NCBI GenBank assembly: GCA_004213235.1
Contig: SHAI01000028.1
Span: 1-15,652, forward strand
Direction: 5' to 3'
Source: Parvularculaceae bacterium
GTDB taxonomy: Bacteria; Pseudomonadota; Alphaproteobacteria; Caulobacterales; Parvularculaceae
DNA length: 15,652 bases
Shown one piece after another: positions 7,036-14,365 of this stretch. A program made the translations under genes and the position numbers. Each line of letters opens with the position of its first letter. Positions within the stretch are counted from its first letter, which is position 1. The notes below the pieces were generated by a model that searched no databases, was not told the origin of the DNA, and saw nothing but the letters and a program-made list of their open reading frames with translations.

Positions 7036-7545
7036 ATGGCACCAGCTAAACGCGCAAAGAATTTTCTACTTCTATTTGGTGGTATTGTTGCTGGAAGCGT
7101 AATGACGCTCTGTGTGCAGAATATGCCTGTAGGAATCGGGGCCGCAAATGCAAAGTCGGTTGCATCACCGCCGCCGCCGTCCGTTTGGCAGTTTGATGCT
7201 CTCAAAGAAATGGCGCTGGAAAAACTCCCTGATATTGATTGGACACCAGTCGAAAGCGGAACCCGGCGCAATAGCGAAACAACCCTGTTTGAAGGGCAAA
7301 ACGTCGTCGTGGTCTGGGAGGCGGGCCCTGCAAAATTGCGAATAGATGAGCCTTTTACATATGATGAATTCGTCCTTGTCCTGAAGGGAGAATTAGTGCT
7401 GACGGATACAGCGGGAAATTCTCAAACCTACAAAGAAGGCGATATGTTCATGGTGCCAAAGGGCTTCACCGGCACTTGGGACATGACTGAGGAATACCGC
7501 GAATTGATTATTGTCGATACGCAATCATATAACGCGGATTATTAG
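7036..7545 (+). CDS. exported cupin-domain protein (Cupin_3/DUF861-like)
   Basis: A 169-residue protein with a signal peptide or N-terminal anchor (basic MAPAKRAKNF, then LLLFGGIVAGSVMTLCV, possible cleavage after ANA) and one cupin barrel at about 65-160. The motifs resemble the DUF861 group: VVVWEAGPAKLRI, YDEFVLVLKGELVLTD, YKEGDMFMVPKGFTGTWDM and YRELIIV. The classical first motif with its two histidines is replaced by Tyr-Asp-Glu (109-111), so metal binding, if any, uses other residues. The function is unknown; family members include ureidoglycine aminohydrolase-like enzymes and sugar- or amine-related cupins. The frame is open from 6949, but ATG 7036 gives a normal signal peptide and has AGGGA upstream. 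It converges on the puuB-like gene. Confidence 0.85.
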   Translation: MAPAKRAKNFLLLFGGIVAGSVMTLCVQNMPVGIGAANAKSVASPPPPSVWQFDALKEMALEKLPDIDWTPVESGTRRNSETTLFEGQNVVVVWEAGPAKLRIDEPFTYDEFVLVLKGELVLTDTAGNSQTYKEGDMFMVPKGFTGTWDMTEEYRELIIVDTQSYNADY

Positions 7546-7584
7546 CCGCTCATTTTCGCGGATAATAGGCCTTCACCTCTGTGG

Positions 7585-8901
7585 CTAGGTGAGGGCGTCC
7601 CGGATTTTATAGAATGACATGCCGCTGGCGAAAAGCGATTGCCTGAGGAAACTAAACCCTGGAAATGGCAGATGCTTCACCTTCGCAATAAGGTCGAACC
7701 TCTCCCGATCGCCATTAATCGCCTCCGCCAATAGCCGGCCGGACATATGGGTTGGTGCAACGCCATGGCCGCCATATGCCTGTGCATAAAATACATTATC
7801 CGTCAGCTGACCAAGTTGGGGTATCCTGTTGATGCCGATGCCCATATACCCGCCCCAATGGTAGTCAATTCGCGCCGTTTCAAGCTGCGGGAAAACATGC
7901 AGCATCTTTTTTCTGAGTGTGGCGGTAACTGATTTTGGCGGGGTGGCGCGATAATTTGACACGCCGCCAAACAGCATTCGGTTGTCAGCGCTTAAACGGA
8001 AATAATCTAGCGCGGTGCGCTGGTCGCACGTCGCAACATTTTGCGGCATGACTGAATGCGCCAGTTCCTCAGACAGCGGCTCTGTTGCGATCATATAGCT
8101 TGTTGCGGGAAGGACGAAGTTCGAAAGTTTGGGCGCGAGCTTCGGGGCCATTTTGGCAAGGTATGCGTTTCCGCAAAGCACAACTGTTTTTGCTGAAACA
8201 GTTCCTTTGGCGGTGTGAACACGAACCTTTGTTCCATATTCGATCGATGTCACAAGTGACTGCTCGTGGATGGATGCGCCCAGCTGTTCGGCAATGCGGG
8301 CCTGCGCTTTGCATAGATCGAGGACTTGTAAGTGCCCCCAGCCGTCGTCTGCGACACCGCCTATATACCGGTCGGTACCAAGATATTCCCGTACATCTTT
8401 TTTATCCAAAAGGCGGATCTTGTGCGGGTAACCTTCTGCTTTCAGCTGGTCATGGTAAGCGGCCAGGTCATTCATTTCGCGCTGTTTCAGGGCGACGTTT
8501 AAATAACCCCATTTCAGGTCGCATTGGATTTGGTATTTTTCAATGCGCTTTCGGATGATATCGACGCATTCCAAGCCCATCTTGTTAATAGAGTCACCGG
8601 CACCTTTGCCAAGCATCCGGTCCGCCTTTTCCGGGTTTGATGAAAGCGGCCCGCCATATCCACCGATGATTTGGCCGCCATTGCGTCCGGACGCGCCCCA
8701 GCCAATTCGATTCGCCTCCAGCAGCGTTACTTTATGTCCCTGCTCGGATAATTCAACGGCCGTTGCAACGCCAGTCAGACCACCACCGATGATGCAAATG
8801 TCGGTACTTATATCCGATGTCAGGGTGTCAAAGGGCAGCTTGTCGCGCTGCGAGGCGGCATAATAGGATGTTGTATGTTCGCGATCATTTGTATCAAGCA
8901 T
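7585..8901 (-). CDS. puuB: gamma-glutamylputrescine oxidase-like FAD oxidoreductase
   Basis: DAO-family flavoprotein resembling PuuB, which oxidises gamma-glutamylputrescine with O2 to the gamma-glutamyl aldehyde, ammonia and H2O2. The 438-residue product begins in the PuuB manner (HTTSYYAASQ, PFDTL). A Rossmann FAD site follows, ICIIGGGLTGVATAVELSEQ with glycines at 39-44 and acidic Glu62, then the flavin contact RIGWGASGRNGGQ. Also PuuB-like are VLCGNAYL, LDYFRLSADNRMLFGG, and YAQAYGGHGVAPTHMSGRLLAEAI near the C-terminus. Cytosolic, no signal peptide. It is 33 bases downstream of the PuuA-like gene on the same strand, the pairing seen in polyamine catabolic operons. The exact amine is not fixed by sequence: related enzymes act on other gamma-glutamyl or N-methyl amines. 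The ribosome site is weak, so translation may depend on the upstream gene. Confidence 0.85.
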   Translation of the reverse strand: MLDTNDREHTTSYYAASQRDKLPFDTLTSDISTDICIIGGGLTGVATAVELSEQGHKVTLLEANRIGWGASGRNGGQIIGGYGGPLSSNPEKADRMLGKGAGDSINKMGLECVDIIRKRIEKYQIQCDLKWGYLNVALKQREMNDLAAYHDQLKAEGYPHKIRLLDKKDVREYLGTDRYIGGVADDGWGHLQVLDLCKAQARIAEQLGASIHEQSLVTSIEYGTKVRVHTAKGTVSAKTVVLCGNAYLAKMAPKLAPKLSNFVLPATSYMIATEPLSEELAHSVMPQNVATCDQRTALDYFRLSADNRMLFGGVSNYRATPPKSVTATLRKKMLHVFPQLETARIDYHWGGYMGIGINRIPQLGQLTDNVFYAQAYGGHGVAPTHMSGRLLAEAINGDRERFDLIAKVKHLPFPGFSFLRQSLFASGMSFYKIRDALT

Positions 8902-8934
8902 GACGTAACTCGCAATAGGGGGTGTTCTTAGGTA

Positions 8935-10293
8935 TCAAAGATACCAGTCTAGTTCGCGTTTGGATATGAATGTCTCGAAGGACTTTAGTTCACCCTCGCG
9001 ATGGTTGACGTAAAGCGCGTTAAAGTCATTACCAAGATAGTCGCCCAGGATTTTCCCCTCGCGCGTTGCATGAATTGCGTCATCCATCGTTAGCGGGAAA
9101 CCATCATAGTCCATTTCAGGCGCGCCCTTAGATTCCGCTGGCGGAATTATTTTGTTCACTATACCGTGTAAAATGCCAGCGAGCGTGGTTGCCAGGGTAA
9201 GATAGCAATTTGCATCCGCGCCGGGCAGGCGGTTTTCAATTCGCCATGCGGCGCCATTTGCGAGTGGAATTCTGAAAGCAATGTGGCGATGTTCATGTGC
9301 CCAGGTCGCCCCGGTTGGAACGCAGTTTTCAGGCATGAAACGGCGATAGGAGTTGATATTGGGGGCCCAATACGACATCGCCTCCGGTGCTGTTGCACAA
9401 AGGCCGCCTATCGCATGCATAAGCGTTGGCGTGTGGGTGTCACCATTGCTGAAAATATTTTTGCCGGCATGATCCAGCACACTTACATGAATATGTTGAC
9501 CGTTTCCGGCGCGGTCAAAATCAGGTTTCGCCATAAAGCTTGCCCGCATGCCATGGCGGCGTGCGACCGACTTTACGGTGCGCCGAAACAATTGCGCGAA
9601 ATCTGCCGCTTGAAGAGCATCAGTATCGTGAGGGAAATTAATTTCAAACTGACCAGCGCCGAATTCGGCGCAAATCGTTGTTGTTGGAATGCCCTGCTCA
9701 TCGCAATGTTTGATGGTTTCGGTGAGGACCGTTTCGAAATCGTCCAGACGGTCGGCGCGTAACATTGATGCGATATCTTCGTGACCGGTGCGGGGGTTTT
9801 TGACGGTTTTTAATGATCCCGCCCCGCTGCGATCATTGTCAAAATAAGTGAATTCCAGTTCGAAGGCGACGACGGGCCGGAGGTTATGCGCAGCGTACTG
9901 TGCAATAACCTGGCGCAAGACCTCGCGCGGGTCGACGACAATATTGTCACGTGCGCTTTTTACCAATGCTTGGGCGCGGGGGCGATCACCCCATGTGATG
10001 CGGCTCAAAGTGCCTGGTGCAATTGTGACTTTTATGTCGGGGTCACCATCTTCTCCACCAAGACCAACATCGTCAGACATGGATTCTGAAACCGTGCTTA
10101 AAACATACATTGCGCGCGGGAGATTAAGACCGTTCTTCGCCAATTCCGGCAGCATACGAATTGGGAACAGTTTGGAGAAAAAATTTCCCGGGATATCGCT
10201 TGCCAGTAATTCAATCTGTTCAACATCCGCATTGGCGGCCAAGAAGGCGTTAACCTCATTTAACAGACCTTCTTGATCGGGATTGGTGGACAT
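8935..10293 (-). CDS. puuA: gamma-glutamylpolyamine synthetase-like (glutamine synthetase family)
   Basis: Joins glutamate to an amine with ATP, the first step of the gamma-glutamylated putrescine pathway, if it works like PuuA. The 452-residue product has the glutamine synthetase catalytic core: FELEF (Glu145, Glu147), AEFGAGQFEINF (Glu210, Glu217), NGQHIHVSV (His267, His269), NSYRRFMPENCVPTGATW, FRIP and RIENRLPGADANCYLTLA (Glu353). It resembles PuuA to its end (ELDWYL) and lacks the adenylylated tyrosine loop of ordinary GlnA. At the place of the usual NNR/NRS loop it has EHRH (334-337), which may affect amine selection. ATG 10293 has GAGG seven bases upstream. It precedes puuB and follows ald on the same strand. 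The true substrate could be putrescine, spermidine, ethanolamine or another amine. Confidence 0.85.
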   Translation of the reverse strand: MSTNPDQEGLLNEVNAFLAANADVEQIELLASDIPGNFFSKLFPIRMLPELAKNGLNLPRAMYVLSTVSESMSDDVGLGGEDGDPDIKVTIAPGTLSRITWGDRPRAQALVKSARDNIVVDPREVLRQVIAQYAAHNLRPVVAFELEFTYFDNDRSGAGSLKTVKNPRTGHEDIASMLRADRLDDFETVLTETIKHCDEQGIPTTTICAEFGAGQFEINFPHDTDALQAADFAQLFRRTVKSVARRHGMRASFMAKPDFDRAGNGQHIHVSVLDHAGKNIFSNGDTHTPTLMHAIGGLCATAPEAMSYWAPNINSYRRFMPENCVPTGATWAHEHRHIAFRIPLANGAAWRIENRLPGADANCYLTLATTLAGILHGIVNKIIPPAESKGAPEMDYDGFPLTMDDAIHATREGKILGDYLGNDFNALYVNHREGELKSFETFISKRELDWYL

Positions 10294-10330
10294 GTTTTCC
10301 TCTGGCCAGGCGGTTCCTACTGCAGAACGC

Positions 10331-10359
10331 AGTATAACACAGTTTGATATTAAACTGTA
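10331..10359 (-). promoter_or_regulatory. possible puuA promoter with overlapping dyad
   Basis: On the minus strand TATACT (complement of 10331-10336) is a good -10, placing the start of transcription about 30 bases before the puuA ATG. There is no good -35 at the right distance. Instead a 20-base dyad, ACAGTTTGATATTAAACTGT (10339-10358; perfect 7-base arms), fills the spacer and -35 positions, as expected for an operator. Confidence 0.45.
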
Positions 10360-10361
10360 TT

Positions 10362-10436
10362 GGCTCGTTCGAAATACCGGCGGACCCGCGTGGTGCAGGT
10401 GAGCGTTTTGTCAGTATATTAAACGTCGAACGAGCC
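10362..10436. repeat. 11-bp perfect inverted repeat in the ald-puuA gap
   Basis: GGCTCGTTCGA (10362-10372) and TCGAACGAGCC (10426-10436) are exact inverted copies 53 bases apart. ATATTAAAC also occurs twice as a direct repeat (10347-10355 and 10417-10425 approximately), one beside each arm. No target-site duplication is seen at the flanks, so a mobile element is unlikely. It could be a pair of regulator sites or a long stem at the end of the ald transcript. Confidence 0.6.
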
Positions 10437-10463
10437 AGGTTTTACCAGATGGTCGAGGCTTCA

Positions 10464-11570
10464 TTAAGAGGTATAGGGAACGAATGGCATATCAAGTGCT
10501 TTGGCAACCGCCTCATGGGTGATCTGCCCGTTCCATACATTCACGCCGCCGCGTAGATGCTCATCCGCGGCAAGCGCGGCCGTTGGCGTCATATCGGCGA
10601 GCCGTAGCAAATGCGGCAGGGTTGCGTTGTTGAGGGCATAAGTTGATGTGAGGGGAACGCCGCCCGGCATATTCGCGACGCAATAGTGGACAACCCCATC
10701 AATTTCATAGGTTGGATCGCTGTGAGTTGTTGGCTTCGAGGTTTCAAAGCAACCGCCCTGGTCGATTGAAATATCCACCATGACGGAGCCATTCTTCATT
10801 TTCGGGAGCATGTCACGGGTCACCAATTTTGGTGCTGCGTCGCCGGGAATGAGTACCGCGCCAACAACAAGGTCTGCTTCGAAAACAGCTTTTTCGACAG
10901 CGGCTTTCGTTGAGTAAACGACTTTGCACCGGTCGCCATAAACGCGGTCAAGCTCTGCAATGCGGGGCAGGGAGCGTTCAAAAATTGTCACGTCTGCCCG
11001 CGCGCCAATCGCCATTTGCAATGCATTTTCGCCGGCAACCCCGCCGCCCAGTATGACAACGCTCGCTGGAGCAACGCCAGGGACGCCGCCAAGCAGGCGA
11101 CCGGCACCGCCGCCACTCTTCAGCAGAGAGGCCGCGCCAACTTGCACGGACATCCGCCCAGCTACCTCGCTCATCGGTTGCAGCAATGGCAGGCCACCAT
11201 AGGGGCTCGTCACGGTTTCATAGGCAATGGCGAGGCACCCCGACGCACAAAGCGCCTCAGCCTGCGGTTTATCGGCAGCTAGATGAAGGTAGGTGTACAG
11301 CGTATGATGTTCCTTCAGCATCGCGCATTCGTTCAGCTGAGGTTCCTTGACTTTGACGATAATGTCAGCGGTTTCAAATACTTCCTCGGCAGAGGATAAT
11401 AATGATGCGCCCGCTGCCAGATAGTCAGTGTCTTGTAGACCAGCCCCTTCGCCAGCACCGGCCTGAACATAGACTTCATGATTGCGAGAGGTCAGTTCTG
11501 CGACGCTGTCGGGGGTAAGCCCGACACGATATTCCATAGATTTTATTTCGGTTGGTACGCCAATTTTCAT
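10464..11570 (-). CDS. ald: alanine dehydrogenase
   Basis: Reversible NAD-dependent deamination of L-alanine to pyruvate and ammonium; a cytosolic enzyme, hexameric in the family. The 368-residue product is of normal length and all key residues are at their usual positions: Arg15 (SMEYRVGLTP), Lys75 (VKVKEPQ) and His96 (TYLHLAAD) at the substrate site, Asp270 (VMVDISIDQGG), and the NAD fold VVILGGGVAGENALQMA (about 171-187). ATG 11570 has a strong AGGAGG five bases upstream. It is divergent from an Lrp-type regulator and upstream of the puuA-puuB pair in the same direction. The arrangement fits catabolic use of alanine as a carbon and nitrogen source, and Ald could also return alanine formed by amine:pyruvate transaminases to pyruvate. 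Confidence 0.97.
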   Translation of the reverse strand: MKIGVPTEIKSMEYRVGLTPDSVAELTSRNHEVYVQAGAGEGAGLQDTDYLAAGASLLSSAEEVFETADIIVKVKEPQLNECAMLKEHHTLYTYLHLAADKPQAEALCASGCLAIAYETVTSPYGGLPLLQPMSEVAGRMSVQVGAASLLKSGGGAGRLLGGVPGVAPASVVILGGGVAGENALQMAIGARADVTIFERSLPRIAELDRVYGDRCKVVYSTKAAVEKAVFEADLVVGAVLIPGDAAPKLVTRDMLPKMKNGSVMVDISIDQGGCFETSKPTTHSDPTYEIDGVVHYCVANMPGGVPLTSTYALNNATLPHLLRLADMTPTAALAADEHLRGGVNVWNGQITHEAVAKALDMPFVPYTS

Positions 11571-11677
11571 GATTGCCTCCTGGTTGCGGGCACGATAGTT
11601 CCGGACGGAGGAAAGATCTTGTTGATTTTCTTTCGTATTTCCCCGAAAAAGAGAAAATATACAAAATAAGTGCGGAA
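11571..11677. promoter_or_regulatory. divergent ald / Lrp-regulator control region
   Basis: These 107 bases must contain both start regions. The ald Shine-Dalgarno (complement of AGGAGG) is at about 11576-11581. The half towards the regulator is AT-rich with an imperfect dyad, ATTTTCTTTCG (from 11625) against CGAAAAAGAGAAAAT (ending 11658), a loose match to the AT-rich imperfect palindromes bound by Lrp-family proteins. No clear -35/-10 pair was found for either gene. Confidence 0.4.
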
Positions 11678-12169
11678 ATGCGAAAAGATATTCGACTCGA
11701 TCGGTTTGACCTAAAAATCCTTGACTATCTTCAGAGAGATGGGCGCGGGTCGTTTCAGGATATTGGCGAAGCTGTCGGTTTGTCTTTGTCGGCGTGCCAT
11801 AAGCGGGTGAAGGCGTTGGAGCAGCTCGGGGTCATCAACCGATATGCGGCAATCTTAAGCGCCAGAGAACTCGGCTTCCGGACCAGCGCCTATGTCCAGG
11901 TGACATTGCGCGATCAGGCCAGCGCGACACTTCAGGCATTTGAAGCGGCGGTCCTGGAAACGCCAGAGATTATGGAATGCGCGCTGATGTCCGGTGACAG
12001 CGACTATCTGTTGCGCATTTTATGTGTGGATGTTGAAGACTATGAACGGATCCATAGCGAGGTACTCACCGCGCTGCCCGGTGTTGAGCGGTTAAAGTCC
12101 AGCTTTACTTTGCGAACGGTTTGTCGACGAACCGCGATTCCGGTAAATGCGCCTCTGGATGGAAGGTGA
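11678..12169 (+). CDS. Lrp/AsnC-family regulator, AldR-like
   Basis: Amino-acid-responsive DNA-binding protein, probable activator of ald. The 163-residue product has an N-terminal winged helix (LDRFDLKILDYLQRDGRG; SFQDIGEAVGLSLSACHKRV as helix-turn-helix, about residues 24-44; INRYAAIL wing) and a C-terminal ligand-binding and oligomerisation domain from about residue 65 (AYVQVTL, EIMECALMSGDSDYLLRILC, LPGVERLKSSFTLRTV), ending as Lrp proteins do. The frame is open from 11573, but ATG 11678 gives the standard family start. Divergence from ald matches the known aldR-ald arrangement in Rhizobium, where AldR activates aldA. Alanine is the likely effector; this is inferred from context only. Control of the puu-like genes too is possible. 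Confidence 0.93.
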   Translation: MRKDIRLDRFDLKILDYLQRDGRGSFQDIGEAVGLSLSACHKRVKALEQLGVINRYAAILSARELGFRTSAYVQVTLRDQASATLQAFEAAVLETPEIMECALMSGDSDYLLRILCVDVEDYERIHSEVLTALPGVERLKSSFTLRTVCRRTAIPVNAPLDGR

Positions 12170-12268
12170 GAATTCGTATCATTTCTCAACGGGATATTTT
12201 TTTAAACGGCCGTGTGCGGCGTTACTTCAATTCTATAGCGGCGTAATGATTGTCGAACTCAGCGCCGC

Positions 12269-12316
12269 GCCTATGCGATGCAGTGCCTTTACAATGCCAT
12301 GCCTATGCGATGCCGT
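12269..12316. repeat. three tandem imperfect 16-bp units
   Basis: GCCTATGCGATGC occurs at 12269 and 12301 exactly, and a diverged copy, GCCTTTACAATGC (10 of 13 bases the same), at 12285, so the units follow each other with a constant 16-base period. A further degenerate copy may begin at 12317. The array lies in the 186-base gap between the convergent Lrp-type regulator and ABC exporter genes. The period is not a multiple of three and the region is not credibly coding. Confidence 0.7.
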
Positions 12317-12355
12317 ACCTGTCGATGAGAGGGTGTCGGTCACCGCTGCCCGAAT

Positions 12356-14272
12356 TTATTCCGCGGCACCAACGGCTTGTGTGGCATTGGCACCCAATTG
12401 TAACTCAGCAAGGCGGGTATAAAGACCATTTTTCGCAAGTAATTCTTGGTGCGTTCCCTGATCAACAATCCGCCCCTCATCCATCACGATGATTTTGTCT
12501 GCTTTCAATACGGTGGCGAGTCGGTGGGCAATGACGATTGTGGTCCGGTCTTTTGACAGGTGCTCAAACGCATCTTGAATGGCCCGCTCGCTTTCTGAAT
12601 CCAGTGCGCTTGTTGCTTCGTCCAGGAGAAGTACAGGTGCGTCGCGCAAAATAGCGCGGGCGATCGCGATCCGTTGGCGTTGGCCGCCCGAAAGGGTTCC
12701 CCCATCTTCGCCAAGCTCGGTGTCATATCCGTTTGGCAGGGCACTGATGAAATCATGAGCATTGGCCGCTTTGGCGGCCGCGATGATGTCTGTCTCGCTC
12801 GCATCGGGGTCGTCGAAGCGAATATTGTCGCCCGCCGTACCGGAAAAAAGTGGGGCGTTTTGCTGTACGACGGCGATAGAGCGGCGAACGTCACGCGGGT
12901 TAAGCGATGTCAGGGAAAGCCCGTCGAAATTTATCACACCGCTTTTGGGGTCGTAAAATCGCATCAGCAATTGAAATATGGTGCTTTTACCGGCACCGGA
13001 CGGACCGACAAGGGCAACGGTGGAACCGGCGGGAATATCCAGGGAGGCGCCATGAAGGGCCTGAACTTCCGGCCGCGATGGGTAAGCAAATGACACATCA
13101 TTGAAGTCTATTGCGCCGGCCGTGTTGGCGGGCAAACTTTTCGGATCAGCTGGCGCGGTGATATCGCTCTTCGCGGCAAGCATTTCCATAAGGCGTTCGG
13201 TGGCTCCTGCTGCGCGCATCACTTCAGCATAGGTTTCCGTCATAATCCCAACGCCGGAAACGGCGATGAAGGCGTACATGACGAACTGCGTCATCGCGCC
13301 AGGGGTTATGGACCCTGCCTGAACTTGCACTGCACCGAACCAAAGGACAGCGATAAGGCCCGCCAATATTAATGAAAGAATGACCGCTGTCATCACCGAG
13401 CGCACGCGGATCCGCCGCAATGCGACATTAAAAGTAGCTTCCACCGTTCTGCCGAAACGTAATTTTTCTTCTGGCTCCCGGGTAAAGGCCTGAACGGTTT
13501 CTATGTTCCGCAATGCTTCACTCGCGCGGGCCGATGCGTCGGCGAGCCGGTCTTGGCTTGACCGCGATAGTCTTTGCACCCGGGCACCAAACAGTATGAT
13601 TGGCCCAATGATGACCGGTGTTCCGACAAGAACGAGAAGCGAAAGTTTCCAGCTTACGACGATCATTAACAAAAGTGCGCCGATTGTTGTCGCCACGGTT
13701 CGTAAGGCAACGGATATGGATGAGCCGACGACAGTTTGAATAAGAGTGGTGTCCGTGGTCAGGCGAGATAAGACTTCGCCTGTCCGAACGGTCGCGTAAA
13801 AGCCCGGACTGAGTGTCAGCAAATGGTCATAAACCGCCCGGCGCAGGTCCGCGACCACACGCTCGCCCAATCGGCTGATGAAATAATATCTAAAAGCGCT
13901 GGCGAGCCCGAGTAACAGGGCAACACCGATCCCGGCTATAAAGTAAGCGGACAGGTCGTCTCCGAGAGGGAATCTTGTACAGGACGCGGATGTCGTTGCC
14001 CCGGAGAAACCGCAATCGACGACAAGGCGGAATGCGGCAGGCAGAACAAGCGTCAGTGTCGATGCGGCAACCAGGAAGAAAGCGAACCCGGCGAGCAGTC
14101 CGGGATAGCGCGTCACGAACGGGACCAGCCGGCGCAAGGGCTGGATAGATCGCGCTTTTTCGCGGTGGGTTTTATCGCGCTCTAATTCCGACGCAAAGGA
14201 TGAGCCACGATCGGCGTTTGCGCGTGCCGCATCCGGATCTGCGAATTGAGTATTATTTGAATGGTCTGACAC
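12356..14272 (-). CDS. ABC exporter half-transporter (ABCB/MsbA type)
   Basis: Inner-membrane protein with fused membrane and ATPase domains that works as a homodimer or with a related half, exporting lipids, drugs or peptides. The 638-residue product has a ~45-residue polar N-terminus, six predicted membrane segments (about 55-78, 108-130, 185-207, 211-230, 293-313, 325-347), and an ATPase domain from about 388: Walker A GPSGAGKST (423-431), Q-loop VVQQNAP, signature LSGGQ (527-531), Walker B LLLDE (548-552) and switch His573. The start is GTG 14272 with GGAAG upstream; no ATG lies near. A periplasmic Cys pair (CGFSGATTSASC) follows the first segment. The substrate is not shown by sequence or neighbours. 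moxR ends 93 bases upstream on the same strand. Confidence 0.93.
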   Translation of the reverse strand: MSDHSNNTQFADPDAARANADRGSSFASELERDKTHREKARSIQPLRRLVPFVTRYPGLLAGFAFFLVAASTLTLVLPAAFRLVVDCGFSGATTSASCTRFPLGDDLSAYFIAGIGVALLLGLASAFRYYFISRLGERVVADLRRAVYDHLLTLSPGFYATVRTGEVLSRLTTDTTLIQTVVGSSISVALRTVATTIGALLLMIVVSWKLSLLVLVGTPVIIGPIILFGARVQRLSRSSQDRLADASARASEALRNIETVQAFTREPEEKLRFGRTVEATFNVALRRIRVRSVMTAVILSLILAGLIAVLWFGAVQVQAGSITPGAMTQFVMYAFIAVSGVGIMTETYAEVMRAAGATERLMEMLAAKSDITAPADPKSLPANTAGAIDFNDVSFAYPSRPEVQALHGASLDIPAGSTVALVGPSGAGKSTIFQLLMRFYDPKSGVINFDGLSLTSLNPRDVRRSIAVVQQNAPLFSGTAGDNIRFDDPDASETDIIAAAKAANAHDFISALPNGYDTELGEDGGTLSGGQRQRIAIARAILRDAPVLLLDEATSALDSESERAIQDAFEHLSKDRTTIVIAHRLATVLKADKIIVMDEGRIVDQGTHQELLAKNGLYTRLAELQLGANATQAVGAAE

Positions 14273-14345
14273 GAGTTACGAACTTCCACGCCGCTATGCC
14301 TGCGCCTTCAGGCTACCGGCTATGTAGAGATTGCCTTGCCCCGTG

Positions 14346-14364
14346 TCGACCGGTCCTAGGTCGA
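14346..14364. repeat. hairpin just after the moxR stop codon
   Basis: TCGACC (14346-14351) and GGTCGA (14359-14364) can pair around a 7-base loop immediately after the moxR stop (14366-14368). There is no T-run on the minus strand, so it is a weak terminator candidate or a transcript-stabilising hairpin between moxR and the ABC gene. Confidence 0.4.
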
Positions 14365-14365
14365 A

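Noticed and set aside
7573..7592. TCACCT/AGGTGA hairpin between the cupin and puuB genes as a terminator
   Set aside because: The stem is six bases, overlaps the puuB stop codon and has no T-run on either strand.
10362..10436. The 11-bp inverted repeat as ends of a miniature transposable element
   Set aside because: The element would be only 75 bp, has no target-site duplication, and its ends do not resemble a known insertion sequence.
11573..11677. Start of the Lrp-type regulator at 11573
   Set aside because: The 35 extra residues are unlike any Lrp N-terminus and overlap the divergent control region.
12505..12894. Long frames on other strands and phases inside the real genes, for example within the ABC exporter gene
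   Set aside because: They lie entirely within strongly conserved genes, have low-complexity or Arg/Ser-rich translations and no ribosome sites.
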